Notes under the pieces: model-generated | Told to the model about the DNA's origin: nothing | Database searches by the model: none | The model's input: the letters and a program-made list of their open reading frames with translations, nothing else | Shown: positions 29,208 through 39,423 of the stretch, in pieces | Layout of the letters: each line of letters starts with the position of its first letter | Position numbering within the stretch: position 1 is the first letter of the stretch | Program-made: the position numbers and the translations under genes | Assembly: GCF_001021025.1 (NCBI RefSeq) | Contig: NZ_CP011541.1 | Location: 1,488,001 to 1,552,000, forward strand | Direction: 5' to 3' | From: Corynebacterium epidermidicanis | GTDB lineage: Bacteria; Actinomycetota; Actinomycetes; Mycobacteriales; Mycobacteriaceae | DNA length: 64,000 bases

Positions 29208-30191
29208 ATGGCTGATCACAAGCCTTCCATGTACGAGCTGGAATACCCGGCTCCTGAGGTTTCCACGCCCGAAAACAGCGGGCCGACGCTCATTATCGCC
29301 CTCCACGGCTACGCTGATGCCGGCCAAGCCGTAGAGGCCGGGGCAAAGCACCTTCGTGCTGCCCTCGACCACCGGACCTTGGCATCGTTTAATAGCGATG
29401 AGCTCATCGATTACCGCTCCCGACGCCCGGTGGTGACCATCGACCACAACGAGGTCGTGCGTTCCGACGACCTCAACCTCGGCCTTGATGTCATCCGCGA
29501 CTCCCAGGGAAAGTCGTTCTTACTGTTGTCGGGCCCAGAACCAGACCTTCGCTGGGAAGCGTTCTCCCGCTCTGTTTCCGAACTCGCGGATAGGTTTAAT
29601 GTTGACAAAACCGTGTGCCTCTACGCAGCACCGATGGCGGTGCCACACACTCGTCCTTTGGTCATCACCGCACACGGTTCCAACCCAGAAACCACGTCGA
29701 ATTTCTTCAAGATGGACACTAAAATAACCATCCCAGGTTCCGCATCCTTGCAGATTGAACGGATGCTGACCAAGAAGGGGCGAGACGTCTCCGGCCTAAC
29801 CGCGCACGTGCCACACTACCTCTCCGCCTCGGACTATCCCGAAGCTACGTGGCAGCTGCTCAACGCGGCCGCGAGTATCGCGGAGCTGGACCTGCCATTG
29901 CGTTCCTTGCAAGCCGATGCCGAACGTGTCATGGGGTTGGTTCAAGAACAAGTTGCGGAATCGCAGGAGATCCAAGCTGTTGTGCACGCACTTGAATCCC
30001 AGTACGACGAAGAGCTCGCCCGTTACCAGCAGGAACACCCTCAGCAGTTGCTCCCTGGAGTCACTGACGTACCTAGCGGCGAGGAACTAGGCCAAGAGTT
30101 TGAAAAATTCCTAGCAGAACTTGAACAAGGCGAAGACCCCTATCACGGTGACAATGGTTCTGGACCGAACGCGGAGGAAGATACCCCTTAG
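29208..30191 (+). CDS. PAC2 family protein
   Basis: A 327-residue protein with the PAC2 fold, related to proteasome assembly chaperones of archaea and eukaryotes. Conserved stretches are LIIALHGYADAGQAV, SFNSDELIDYRSRRP and TAHVPHYLSASDYPEA. The last 60 residues are Gln/Glu-rich and probably helical. The start ATG has AGGAGG upstream. Corynebacteria lack a typical proteasome, so the partner here is unknown. It lies 29 bp before a helicase gene and probably forms an operon with it. Confidence 0.87.
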   Translation: MADHKPSMYELEYPAPEVSTPENSGPTLIIALHGYADAGQAVEAGAKHLRAALDHRTLASFNSDELIDYRSRRPVVTIDHNEVVRSDDLNLGLDVIRDSQGKSFLLLSGPEPDLRWEAFSRSVSELADRFNVDKTVCLYAAPMAVPHTRPLVITAHGSNPETTSNFFKMDTKITIPGSASLQIERMLTKKGRDVSGLTAHVPHYLSASDYPEATWQLLNAAASIAELDLPLRSLQADAERVMGLVQEQVAESQEIQAVVHALESQYDEELARYQQEHPQQLLPGVTDVPSGEELGQEFEKFLAELEQGEDPYHGDNGSGPNAEEDTP

Positions 30192-30220
30192 CCTGAACGC
30201 TAACGGCTAGGCTAGATGTC

Positions 30221-32761
30221 GTGAACCTATCCGCGATGTTGCCTGATCTATCCGAAGTACCTGAGTCCCTATTCGACGAATCAATTTTTGATTCTTTTCT
30301 CGCTTGGACTCAGCAGCGGGGTATTTCGTTATACCCCGCCCAGGAGGAAGCTGCGTTGGGTATTCTCGCGGGCGACAATGTCATCCTCGCCACTCCAACC
30401 GGTTCGGGTAAGTCAATGGTGGCAATCGCCGCGCATTTCATCGCTATGGCACGTAGACAACGCAGTTTTTACACTGCGCCGATCAAAGCTCTTGTGAGCG
30501 AAAAGTTTTTCGCGCTGTGCGAGATCTTCGGGCCTGAAAACGTAGGGATGATGACTGGTGATGCCACCGTTAACGGGCGCGCTCCTATCATTTGTGCCAC
30601 AGCCGAAGTCGTGGCCAACATCGCCTTAAGGGAAGGCGCTGACTCCGACCTAGATCAAATTGTCATGGATGAGTTCCATTATTACTCGGAGCCAGATCGT
30701 GGCTGGGCATGGCAGGTCCCCCTCCTCGAACTCCCCAAAGCACAATTTCTACTCATGTCGGCCACTCTCGGAAACACCTCTTTCCTTGAGGCCGACCTCA
30801 CCCGTCGTACCGGGCGCACCACCAATGTAGTCAGTGGTGCTGAACGCCCTGTTCCGCTGGAGTTTTCCTACGTCTACACTCCGATCCACGAAACGATCGA
30901 GCAGCTTTTGGATGCCAAGAAAGCACCCATTTATGTTGTTCATTTCACGCAGCGAGAAGCCATTGAACGCGCCCAATCGATGACGTCCATGACGATCGTT
31001 ACCGCGGAGGAAAAGGCGCTCATCGCAACTGCTATCGGGGATTTTCGCTTTACCACCACTTTCGGCAAGACCCTGTCGTCGCTACTACGACGAGGTATCG
31101 GCGTCCACCATGCCGGCATGCTGCCGAAATACCGCCGCCTCGTCGAAAAGCTTGCCCAGACCGGGTTGCTCAAGGTTATCTGCGGCACGGATACGTTGGG
31201 GGTTGGGATTAACGTTCCAATCCGGACCGTGCTCTTGACCGGACTGACGAAGTTCGACGGCGCAAAGCACCGACTGCTGAAATCAAGGGAGTTCCACCAG
31301 ATCGCAGGACGCGCAGGGCGAGCCGGTTTTGACACGGTCGGAACAGTCGTCATCGAGGCCCCGGAGCACGAAATCGAGAACTATCGTCTTCGTCAAAAAG
31401 CCGGCACTGATCCGGCGAAGCTAAAGAAGATCAAGAAAAAGACCGCCCAACTGGGCGTGGTGAGCTGGACAGAAAAGACCTATGAACGCCTGATCAACGC
31501 AGAGCCGGAAAACCTTAGCAGCCAATTCAAGGTAAGTACCTCCATGCTGCTCAACGTCATCGCCCGGCCAGGCGATGGCTTCACGCACATGAAATCGCTG
31601 CTGCGAGACAACCATGACAGTCGCACCAAACAGAACAAGGACATCATCACCGCGATTGAGCTTTTCCGTGGGCTACTGGCAGCTGGGATCGTCGAGAAGC
31701 AGGCGGAAGGCACCGATGAGGCGGGGCGCACCTACCACTTGACGGCCGAGCTGCAGCGAGATTTCGCCCTGAACCAACCACTTGCGCCTTTTGCTTTGGC
31801 AGCGTTGGCCTTGCTAGATAAAGAATCGGAGACGTACTCGCTGGACGTATTGTCCGTATTCGAGGCAATTTTGGACGACCCGCGCCAAATCTTGATCGCC
31901 CAACAAAAGGTGGCCCGCGGGGAAGAAATCGCTGCTTTGAAGGCAGAAGGTGTGGATTACACCGAGCGCATGGCGATCGTGGAAGACATCACCTGGCCGA
32001 TGCCCTTGGCAGACCTGCTGGAACAAGCCTACGACACGTACTCCGAAACTCAGCCTTGGGTAAAAGAGTTCGCATTGTCGCCGAAGTCGGTCGTTCGAGA
32101 CATGATTGAACACGCCATGACGTTTTCGGATTTGGTCGCCACCTACGGTGTCGGTCGTTCAGAAGGCGTGGTTCTGCGGTACCTCACCGACGCGTGGCGC
32201 ACGCTCCAACACTCCCTGCCAGCCGAATACTCCACCCCCGAGCTCGAAGACATCATCGTCTGGTTGGGTGAATTGGTACGCCAGGTCGATAGTTCTTTGG
32301 TGGACGAATGGGCGCAGATGGGCAACGAGGATTCACCAATTTCCAAGGACGTGGTGGAACGCGAACTGGCCTTTGGTGTGGAAGACCCTACTGCCCTGTC
32401 TGCCAACCGCCGCGCCCTGACCATCATGGTACGCAACGCCATGTTCCGCCTTGTCGAGCTCTTTGCCTACGAAAAGGAAGATGAACTCGCAGCACTGACC
32501 GAATATCTTGCTGACGCACCGGACTTCGGCGCCGGGATGGACGACTACTTCGCTGACTACGCGGACCTCGATACCTCCATGGCAGCCCGTGGCGCCGACT
32601 ACTTTTCGCTGGAAACTACTGGCCGAATGTGGCAAGTCCGCCAGATTATCAAGGACCCGGAAGGAGACAATTCTTTCGCCTTCAGTGGAGTGGTAGATCT
32701 TGACGCGACCGATGCTGCGGGAGAGGTTCGTTTCGCTTCACTAACCTTAGAAAAGAATTAA
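30221..32761 (+). CDS. Ski2-like DEAD/DEAH-box helicase with DUF3516 domain
   Basis: An 846-residue helicase. The ATPase core (about 30-450) has Walker A TPTGSGKSMVA, the DEFH box in MDEFHYY, SATLGNTSF, and the QIAGRAGRAGFDT motif VI. The C-terminal 400 residues correspond to DUF3516, typical for actinobacterial members. RNA is the likely substrate, by analogy with Ski2-like enzymes. The start is GTG at 30221. It follows the PAC2 gene closely and precedes oxyR, as in C. glutamicum. Confidence 0.88.
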   Translation: MNLSAMLPDLSEVPESLFDESIFDSFLAWTQQRGISLYPAQEEAALGILAGDNVILATPTGSGKSMVAIAAHFIAMARRQRSFYTAPIKALVSEKFFALCEIFGPENVGMMTGDATVNGRAPIICATAEVVANIALREGADSDLDQIVMDEFHYYSEPDRGWAWQVPLLELPKAQFLLMSATLGNTSFLEADLTRRTGRTTNVVSGAERPVPLEFSYVYTPIHETIEQLLDAKKAPIYVVHFTQREAIERAQSMTSMTIVTAEEKALIATAIGDFRFTTTFGKTLSSLLRRGIGVHHAGMLPKYRRLVEKLAQTGLLKVICGTDTLGVGINVPIRTVLLTGLTKFDGAKHRLLKSREFHQIAGRAGRAGFDTVGTVVIEAPEHEIENYRLRQKAGTDPAKLKKIKKKTAQLGVVSWTEKTYERLINAEPENLSSQFKVSTSMLLNVIARPGDGFTHMKSLLRDNHDSRTKQNKDIITAIELFRGLLAAGIVEKQAEGTDEAGRTYHLTAELQRDFALNQPLAPFALAALALLDKESETYSLDVLSVFEAILDDPRQILIAQQKVARGEEIAALKAEGVDYTERMAIVEDITWPMPLADLLEQAYDTYSETQPWVKEFALSPKSVVRDMIEHAMTFSDLVATYGVGRSEGVVLRYLTDAWRTLQHSLPAEYSTPELEDIIVWLGELVRQVDSSLVDEWAQMGNEDSPISKDVVERELAFGVEDPTALSANRRALTIMVRNAMFRLVELFAYEKEDELAALTEYLADAPDFGAGMDDYFADYADLDTSMAARGADYFSLETTGRMWQVRQIIKDPEGDNSFAFSGVVDLDATDAAGEVRFASLTLEKN

Positions 32762-32863
32762 TTCATCCATCGTCAGACACTTAAACACCCTGTTGCAGCG
32801 AGCAATAATCAAAGGTCAGAAGGGATAAAACGGGGTGAGTGAAAATTTACTTCGATTTGGCAA

Positions 32864-32888
32864 CTATTAATAGTAATGCTAATAGTAA
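32864..32888. promoter_or_regulatory. Candidate regulator-binding site upstream of oxyR
   Basis: Direct repeats TAATAGTAA (32868-32876 and 32880-32888) separated by TGC, overlapping the palindrome CTATTAATAG (32864-32873). The surrounding 250-bp gap is AT-rich and otherwise empty. Its position fits autoregulation by a LysR-type protein, but this is inference. Confidence 0.4.
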
Positions 32889-33014
32889 GATGTAATACCT
32901 GGCGATTTAAACAACCCAGCTCACGCAATCTCATCAGCAAGATGCAGGTCACTTTCACGCCGCCACATAAAACAAATTGAGATATACGCCCGAACGTTTA
33001 GAGGACTAACAAAC

Positions 33015-33959
33015 ATGGCAAGCCGAGGCTACCGCCCGACGTTGGCACAGATTCGCACCTTCGTCACCATTGCCGACACCAAGCACTTTGGTACCGCAGC
33101 AACGAAGCTCTCCATCTCGCAACCTTCGCTTTCGCAAGCGCTGGTCGCATTAGAGACTGGCCTTGGAGTCCAACTCATTGAGCGTTCGACCCGTCGCGTC
33201 ATCGTAACCCCCGTCGGTGAATCCTTATTACCATTTGCCAAGGCCACCCTTGACGCTGCCGATAAGTTTCTCGCGCATGCTCAGGGCGTCGAAGGTGCCC
33301 TCGGTGGCCCGCTGACTATCGGGATGATTCCTACGGCGGCACCATATATCCTCCCCAGCTTGCTGAAGATTTTCGACGCCGAATTCAAAGAGCTTCAACC
33401 CCGCATCGTCGAGGCCCAAACGCAACCTCTCATCGATCGTCTCCGGGACGGCAATATCGACGTTGCTCTGCTCGCGATTCCATCTGGTTCCCACAGCCTG
33501 GTAGAAATCCCACTGTACGACGAAGAGTTCGTCGTCGTGGTGCAAGAAGACCATCCTTTTGCTGGTCGCACCGACCTCACCCTCGAGTCGTTGCGCGACC
33601 TCGAATTGCTATTGCTTGACGACGGCCATTGCCTCCGGGATCAGATCATCGACCTCTGCCGCATGGTCAGTGTTCACCCCACTATGACACGGTCGGCGAT
33701 CGCCCAAGCATCCAGTCTCGCCACGGTTATGCAGTGCGTAGCCGGTGGCCTAGGCGCGACTTTGATACCTTTGTCTGCGATCGATGCAGAAACTATGCGC
33801 CCCGGAATCGCGACCGCTCGGTTTGCCCCTGGAGTCAATGCATACCGCACGATCGGCATCGCCTACCGCACGTCGTCAAGCCGGGCCGAAGAGTTCAACA
33901 AGTTTGGCGAGGTCGTCAAACGCGCGTTCAGCCTCGTCACTGGTGAGGCTGCACGCTAA
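33015..33959 (+). CDS. oxyR: Hydrogen peroxide-sensing regulator OxyR
   Basis: A 314-residue LysR-type regulator. The helix-turn-helix lies at about 22-50 (FGTAATKLSISQPSLSQAL). The redox pair Cys206 and Cys215 sits in GHCLRDQIIDLC, the hallmark of OxyR. On oxidation the disulfide changes DNA binding and affects peroxide-defence genes such as catalase; in C. glutamicum OxyR acts mostly as a repressor. The start is ATG at 33015 with GAGGA about 10 bp upstream. It is not next to a catalase or ahpC gene here. Confidence 0.94.
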   Translation: MASRGYRPTLAQIRTFVTIADTKHFGTAATKLSISQPSLSQALVALETGLGVQLIERSTRRVIVTPVGESLLPFAKATLDAADKFLAHAQGVEGALGGPLTIGMIPTAAPYILPSLLKIFDAEFKELQPRIVEAQTQPLIDRLRDGNIDVALLAIPSGSHSLVEIPLYDEEFVVVVQEDHPFAGRTDLTLESLRDLELLLLDDGHCLRDQIIDLCRMVSVHPTMTRSAIAQASSLATVMQCVAGGLGATLIPLSAIDAETMRPGIATARFAPGVNAYRTIGIAYRTSSSRAEEFNKFGEVVKRAFSLVTGEAAR

Positions 33960-34028
33960 CTTCTTTGGGTAACACCGTCGTCCGTTTTACCCAAAAAGTC
34001 CAGGCGCGGATAAGATAGTTCGTTAGCT

Positions 34029-37000
34029 ATGACTACCCCGCCTGAGATTTCCAAACAGCAGCTCTATCGCCGACTCGATGATCTGAGCCTTTCCGACGCG
34101 CGCCGGTTCCGACGTCGCGTAGCAAAAGCCCGCGCCCCGCACGCGCTAGTCGCGATCTCAAGCGATATGGACAAAGCTGCAGAAAAAGTGGCCCGGATCG
34201 AGGCCACTGTCCCCGAGATTAACTATCCATCTGCTTTGCCAGTTTCTGGACGCCGGGACGATATTTTGACCGCAATCGCGGGGCATCAAGTAGTAATCAT
34301 CGCCGGGGAGACGGGGTCCGGAAAGACCACCCAGATTCCGAAAATGTGCCTGGAGCTGGGAAGGGGACGGCGAGGACTCATTGGGCATACCCAGCCACGG
34401 CGTTTGGCGGCCCGCACGGTAGCGGAGAGAATCGCCAGCGAACTGGGCCAGGATATCGGGGAATCAGTTGGCTACGCGATCCGCTACGACGACAGGGTGT
34501 CGGAATCGACCGCCGTCAAACTGATGACAGATGGCATCCTATTGGCGGAGATGCAGCGCGACAGATACCTCAATGCGTATGACACCATCATTATCGACGA
34601 AGCCCACGAACGCTCCCTCAATATCGACTTTCTCCTGGGCTATCTCAAGCAACTGCTGCCAAAACGACCTGACCTGAAGGTAATTATTACTTCGGCCACG
34701 ATTGATCCAGAGCGTTTCGCGACACATTTTGCCGACGAGAACGGGCAACCAGCGCCGATCATTGAAGTTTCGGGGCGCACCTACCCCGTCGAAGTACGGT
34801 ATCGCTCCCTCCAATTTGAGGCTGCCGGCAAGCTCGTCGATCAAGATGTCAACGATGGCGTCTGCGATGCAGTCGAAGAACTGATGGGCGAAGGATCCGG
34901 CGACATCTTGTGCTTCTTTGCAGGTGAGCGAGATATTCGCGACTGCATGGAAGCGATTGCGACACGGAGATGGAAAGGTGTGGAGGTAGTTCCACTCTTT
35001 GGCCGATTGTCCAATGAGGAGCAGCATCGGGTGTTCGCGCCGCATTCGCGACGTCGTGTTGTGCTCGCGACAAACATCGCCGAAACCTCCTTGACTGTGC
35101 CGGGAATCCACTATGTCGTCGATACGGGCCTGGCTCGAATTTCTCGGTTTTCAAACCGGACGAAGGTGCAGCGCCTGCCCATCGAACCGATCTCGCAGGC
35201 AAGCGCCAATCAGCGGTCAGGTCGATGCGGTCGCGTGGCAGACGGTATCGCAATTCGCCTTTATTCAAAGGAAGATTTCCTTTCGCGTCCAGAATTTACC
35301 GACCCGGAAATCCTCCGCACCAACCTGGCGAGCGTCATCCTCCATATGGCAGCGCTCGGCCTGGGCGATATCGCTGAGTTTCCGTTTTTGCAAGCGCCGG
35401 ACCTTCGGGCGATTCGCGACGGTCTCCTCCTACTCCATGAACTAGGCGCACTGCGGAGCAACAAGACCGGTGACACCATCGAGCTCACCGACGTCGGGAA
35501 GCAACTTGCCCGGATCCCCGTCGATCCGCGCTTGGCCCGCATGCTCGTCGAAGCACAAAGAAACGGATGCCTAAGTGAAGTCATTGTTGTCGTCGCTGCA
35601 TTGACAATCCAGGATGTCCGCGAACGCCCCCTCGAATTTCAGGCCCAAGCGGATCAACAGCACGCCCGGTTCAAGGACACCACCAGCGACTTCTTGTCAT
35701 ACCTTAAGCTGTGGGAGTATCTCAATGAACTTGCCGGGTCGTTATCCGGCAATCAGTTCCGCAAGAGGCTCAAGGCTGAGTTTTTGCACTATATGCGTGC
35801 CCGGGAATGGCAAGATCTTGTCCGCCAGCTGACCCAAGTTGCAAAAGACCTTGGGTGGAACGCAAAGGAATCCACTGGAGATAATCCTGATGCTCTACAC
35901 CAGTCGTTGCTGGCTGGGCTCCTGTCTCACATCGGGCTTCGCGAGGGCGATTCCAAGGAGTTCCTCGGCGCTCGAAACGCAAAGTTCATGATTTTCCCGG
36001 GGTCAGCGTTAGCGAAGAAGCCCCCTCAATTCGTGATGGCCGCCGAGCTGGTGGACACCTCGCGTCTCTGGGCCCGCGATGTCGCCGCGATCGATCCGAT
36101 TTGGGTAGAGAAACTGGCGGGAGACCTGTTGAAACACCAGTTTTCCGAACCGATCTGGTCGGCGAAACGCGGCGCCGCGATGGTACACCAACGCTCGACC
36201 CTGTTTGGTGTTCCCGTGATCGCCGACAAACTGGTCCCCTATCACCATGTCGATGCCGTGGCCGCCCGAGACATGTTCATCCGAAACGCACTTATCGACG
36301 GCCAATGGAACACTCACCACAAGTTCTTCCATCACAATCGTGAGCTTCTCGAAAACGCGGCCCACCTCGAGGAAAAGGCTCGCAAACGAGGGATCGTCGT
36401 CGATGAAGACACCTTGTACGCCTTTTACGACGCGAAGTTGCCTGCGGATGCCACTACTTCCCGAAACTTTGATAAGTGGTGGAAGAAACAGCGAGCTCAA
36501 CAACCCACTTTGTTGGACTTCGACCCCGACAAACTCGTCACGGATGAAGCCAGCGAAATTACCGCGGTTGAATTCCCGAATGTCTGGCGGCAGGGGGACT
36601 TGGAATTCGACTTATCCTACCAATTCGATCCCACCGATCCGCTGGATGGAGTTACCTTAAGAATTCCAATGCCCCTGTTGGCCACAGTCACGGATCAGGA
36701 CTTCGACTGGCTCGTGCCGGGGTTGAGATTAGAATTGGTTACGGAACTGATTCGCAGCCTCCCGAAACCGTTGCGTCGCAATATTATCCCAGCACCCGAT
36801 TTTGCGGCCAGGGCGCTACCGTTGCTGAACCCGTATCACGGTGCACTCACTGCGCAGCTTGCTGATGTGTTGCGTTCCTTCGGGGCTTCGGGGATTTCAG
36901 CAGAGGATTTCCAGACAGCTAAGTTGCCTGCTCACCTACTGCTCACCTTCGCGGCTGTCGACAAGCGTGGCAAGATTGTTGATGCTGACAAGTCATTGCG

Positions 37001-37925
37001 CGCACTTCAGCAGCGTAATAGTTCGCGCGTGAAATCTTCGGTGGCAAAGGTTGCGGGCAAGAAAGTGCTGGCGCGGGCCACCACTTGGGATGACAGTTTG
37101 GGCGCCATTGAAAAAGAGGTGGTGACGACTGTCGATGGTCAGCGGGTGATCGCCTACCCGGCATTGGTCGTAGGGCCCGAGGGACTTAGTGTTCAAGCTA
37201 TGCCCACGGAGCAGGATGCCGAAAATGCCATGCTGACTTCGGTGCTCACGTTGCTGCTTCGCGAGGTACAGGTCAATGAAAAGCAGATGGTAAATGGGCT
37301 TGCGTTGCGGCAGCGTGTCGCAGTAGAGAATTATCCGCATGGTGGTGTTTCTGGCTTAGTGGCAGATGCGACGGCGGCCGCAACGCGAGATCTGCTGATC
37401 AAATATCCCGAAAAGGTACGCAATCCGGAACAGTTTGCTCAATTAGTGTCTGTGGTCAAGCCACAAGTTCCGGGGGCGGTACGCCAGATTGTGGTCGCAC
37501 TCGCGCCTGGTTTGGTCGACTACCTCGCTGTGCGACAAGAACTCGCAGCGTGGACCGGTCCCGCAATCGACGACATGAAGGCCCAATTGGAATTTCTATT
37601 ACCTGCGCATGCGGTAAGTATTCATGGAATTGAGCGTTTGCGACATCTACCCAGGTATCTACGCGCGATGGCCGTTCGCCTGGAAAATATGGACCGAGAT
37701 CCTGACCGAGATGCTGATATCCAAGAAGAAATTGCTCAAGTCACCCATTACTTAGATCTTCGATTGGAACGGTTGCATTCTTCGGCTGCTAAGACGAAGC
37801 CGGTTAAGGACATTTTGTGGATGATCCAGGAACTGCGGGTGAGTTTGTTTGCCCAGCAACTCGGAACAGCCCATCCGGTGTCGGCACGCAGAATCGAGAA
37901 AGCGATCGATAAGCTGGGTCGATAA
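34029..37925 (+). CDS. hrpA: ATP-dependent RNA helicase HrpA
   Basis: A 1298-residue DEAH helicase. Walker A GETGSGKT is at residues 93-100, followed by QPRRLAARTVAERI, the DEAH box (IIDEAHERSLNID), the TSATID motif and QRSGRCGRVADG. HA2 and OB-fold segments follow, then a long C-terminal DUF3418 region ending in PVSARRIEKAIDKLGR. HrpA helps resolve stalled ribosomes in E. coli. Length and layout fit the family. It converges with nrdR over a 26-bp spacer without a clear terminator. Confidence 0.95.
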   Translation: MTTPPEISKQQLYRRLDDLSLSDARRFRRRVAKARAPHALVAISSDMDKAAEKVARIEATVPEINYPSALPVSGRRDDILTAIAGHQVVIIAGETGSGKTTQIPKMCLELGRGRRGLIGHTQPRRLAARTVAERIASELGQDIGESVGYAIRYDDRVSESTAVKLMTDGILLAEMQRDRYLNAYDTIIIDEAHERSLNIDFLLGYLKQLLPKRPDLKVIITSATIDPERFATHFADENGQPAPIIEVSGRTYPVEVRYRSLQFEAAGKLVDQDVNDGVCDAVEELMGEGSGDILCFFAGERDIRDCMEAIATRRWKGVEVVPLFGRLSNEEQHRVFAPHSRRRVVLATNIAETSLTVPGIHYVVDTGLARISRFSNRTKVQRLPIEPISQASANQRSGRCGRVADGIAIRLYSKEDFLSRPEFTDPEILRTNLASVILHMAALGLGDIAEFPFLQAPDLRAIRDGLLLLHELGALRSNKTGDTIELTDVGKQLARIPVDPRLARMLVEAQRNGCLSEVIVVVAALTIQDVRERPLEFQAQADQQHARFKDTTSDFLSYLKLWEYLNELAGSLSGNQFRKRLKAEFLHYMRAREWQDLVRQLTQVAKDLGWNAKESTGDNPDALHQSLLAGLLSHIGLREGDSKEFLGARNAKFMIFPGSALAKKPPQFVMAAELVDTSRLWARDVAAIDPIWVEKLAGDLLKHQFSEPIWSAKRGAAMVHQRSTLFGVPVIADKLVPYHHVDAVAARDMFIRNALIDGQWNTHHKFFHHNRELLENAAHLEEKARKRGIVVDEDTLYAFYDAKLPADATTSRNFDKWWKKQRAQQPTLLDFDPDKLVTDEASEITAVEFPNVWRQGDLEFDLSYQFDPTDPLDGVTLRIPMPLLATVTDQDFDWLVPGLRLELVTELIRSLPKPLRRNIIPAPDFAARALPLLNPYHGALTAQLADVLRSFGASGISAEDFQTAKLPAHLLLTFAAVDKRGKIVDADKSLRALQQRNSSRVKSSVAKVAGKKVLARATTWDDSLGAIEKEVVTTVDGQRVIAYPALVVGPEGLSVQAMPTEQDAENAMLTSVLTLLLREVQVNEKQMVNGLALRQRVAVENYPHGGVSGLVADATAAATRDLLIKYPEKVRNPEQFAQLVSVVKPQVPGAVRQIVVALAPGLVDYLAVRQELAAWTGPAIDDMKAQLEFLLPAHAVSIHGIERLRHLPRYLRAMAVRLENMDRDPDRDADIQEEIAQVTHYLDLRLERLHSSAAKTKPVKDILWMIQELRVSLFAQQLGTAHPVSARRIEKAIDKLGR

Positions 37926-37951
37926 CCTGAAGAGTCGTGGCTGGCACCAAG

Positions 37952-38410
37952 CTACGAGCTTTGTCGTGCGCGCCGACGCATGAGGCGGATTTCTGACTCA
38001 AAGTCGTCTGCGCTCTCGAAAGACTTGTACACCGAAGCGAAGCGCAAATAGGCGACCTCGTCCAGCTCGCGGAGAGGCTCCAGAATTGCAAGGCCAATAT
38101 CATTGGCTTGAACTTGGCTGCTTCCGTGGCTACGCACAGCTTCCTCGACCTCTTGGGCAAGTCGCTTCAGCGCGTCGTCACTGACGTCTCGTCCTTGACA
38201 AGCTCGACGAACACCAACGATGACTTTCTCACGACTGAAGGGTTCAGTTACCCCGTTCCTCTTGATCACAAGAAGAACTGCCTTCTCCACAGTAGTGAAG
38301 CGCCCTTCGCAGTTGGTGCACTCGCGACGTCGACGGATTGCGGCACCTGCGTCGATCACTCGGGAATCGATGACACGAGATGAGTCATGATGGCAGAAGG
38401 GGCAATACAC
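37952..38410 (-). CDS. nrdR: Transcriptional repressor NrdR
   Basis: A 152-residue NrdR. It represses ribonucleotide reductase genes when its ATP-cone domain holds dATP/ATP. The zinc ribbon ([15 protein letters not shown] and [12 protein letters not shown]) occupies the first 40 residues and the ATP cone ([15 protein letters not shown]) follows. Full length. Its position between hrpA and divS-lexA matches C. glutamicum. Confidence 0.96.
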   Translation of the reverse strand: MYCPFCHHDSSRVIDSRVIDAGAAIRRRRECTNCEGRFTTVEKAVLLVIKRNGVTEPFSREKVIVGVRRACQGRDVSDDALKRLAQEVEEAVRSHGSSQVQANDIGLAILEPLRELDEVAYLRFASVYKSFESADDFESEIRLMRRRARQSS

Positions 38411-38549
38411 GGCACGCTCTTTCGAATTTGGGGTTTAGTGCACAAACGACAAAGCGAATGTCGCCCCACATTCTATCGTGTTCTGCAAATCTGCTAATCG
38501 CAGCGATCCGATTGCGTTGTAGACCAATTCTTCGGTGACTGTTCAATAC

Positions 38550-38957
38550 CTATTTTGCGAGTACGGCTGCGGGCACTACCCCGTTAGTAGCATGTCCGGC
38601 ACCTGCCGGGGCACCCGCCGTAGCTGTCGCACCGAATTCCAAAGTCGAAGCGCTGTCCGTCTTCTCTGGGCCCGCGAGCAATAGACCGATAACGATCGCA
38701 CTACCAAAGATTCCGCCAAGAATGAGTTGCTTTATTCCATTACCGAGGTTGCCCCAGTAGTTCGATCTTGTTTCAATCGCTCGCTCATCCGCCGGACGAT
38801 CTCTCCGAAAGTCAACGTGGGTACTGCGAACTCGGTGGTCACGGCTCGGGTGTGTGGCCAATGCCCCGCCATCCCATACTGAAGCGGGTTGCACGATGGC
38901 TACCGTTTCGGTACGAACGGTCGGGACTTGGCGATTGCGATTAATAACGGTGGTCAT
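38550..38957 (-). CDS. divS: DivS-like cell division suppressor
   Basis: A 135-residue protein with an Arg-rich N-terminal half, one membrane helix (LILGGIFGSAIVIGLLLAG, about residues 77-97) and a short Ala/Gly-rich outer tail. In C. glutamicum the gene between nrdR and lexA is divS, an SOS-induced inhibitor of septum formation. The call rests on position, size and topology rather than a diagnostic motif, so the sequence itself does not prove it. Several TTCGAA elements lie in the divergent region shared with lexA, which supports LexA control. A LysM domain, present in some relatives, is not seen. Confidence 0.7.
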   Translation of the reverse strand: MTTVINRNRQVPTVRTETVAIVQPASVWDGGALATHPSRDHRVRSTHVDFRRDRPADERAIETRSNYWGNLGNGIKQLILGGIFGSAIVIGLLLAGPEKTDSASTLEFGATATAGAPAGAGHATNGVVPAAVLAK

Positions 38958-39044
38958 GACTTCTCCTCAAATTAGGTTTATGTATTTACGCCGCTGACCT
39001 TAACCGCACCCCTAGACAAGGACAGACAAGACGTCGCGCACCTG

Positions 39045-39276
39045 TTCGAACTTTTTGTTGTACCCAAGTTATAGCACTGTAAATTCGAACACCGCAAGCC
39101 CATTTTCGAACATTTTCGAAAAATCTCTTAACCTACACTGAAACTACTTGGATTACCAGGTATTTTCCTTCTATCGGCGCCTTTACTCCTTCTCACACAA
39201 CTCACTTGTTCGACTTTTCGGCCCACTATTTTCGAAGTCTTAGGCGCGTTGCATTGCTAAAGTGCGTTCGATCGAA
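39045..39276. promoter_or_regulatory. Cluster of TTCGAA elements (candidate SOS boxes) between divS and lexA
   Basis: TTCGAA occurs at 39045, 39084, 39105, 39115 and 39231, with a related GTTCGA at 39208 and the palindrome TTCGATCGAA at 39267. The pair at 39105 and 39115 reads TCGAAAATGTTCGA on the minus strand, close to the corynebacterial/mycobacterial LexA box but two bases shorter than the 16-mer I recall. The rest of the 466-bp spacer has no gene. Confidence 0.6.
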
Positions 39277-39423
39277 TAGAACTAAAGAAGAAGCAAGAAT
39301 CCCACCCAATAGTTTTTTCTTCTCGCCGCTCTTGCCAAGCCGTATGCACGCCCCTAGGTCCACCACACAACCCCCTCACCAACAAACACTAAGCACAGCC
39401 CCACCACTGTCAACGAGAAAGAG

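Noticed and set aside
39045..39066. Exact 16-bp SOS box TCGAAC-N4-GTTCGA at the first TTCGAA
   Set aside because: The right half reads GTTGTA after 5 bases, so only the left half-site is good; reported as part of the cluster instead.
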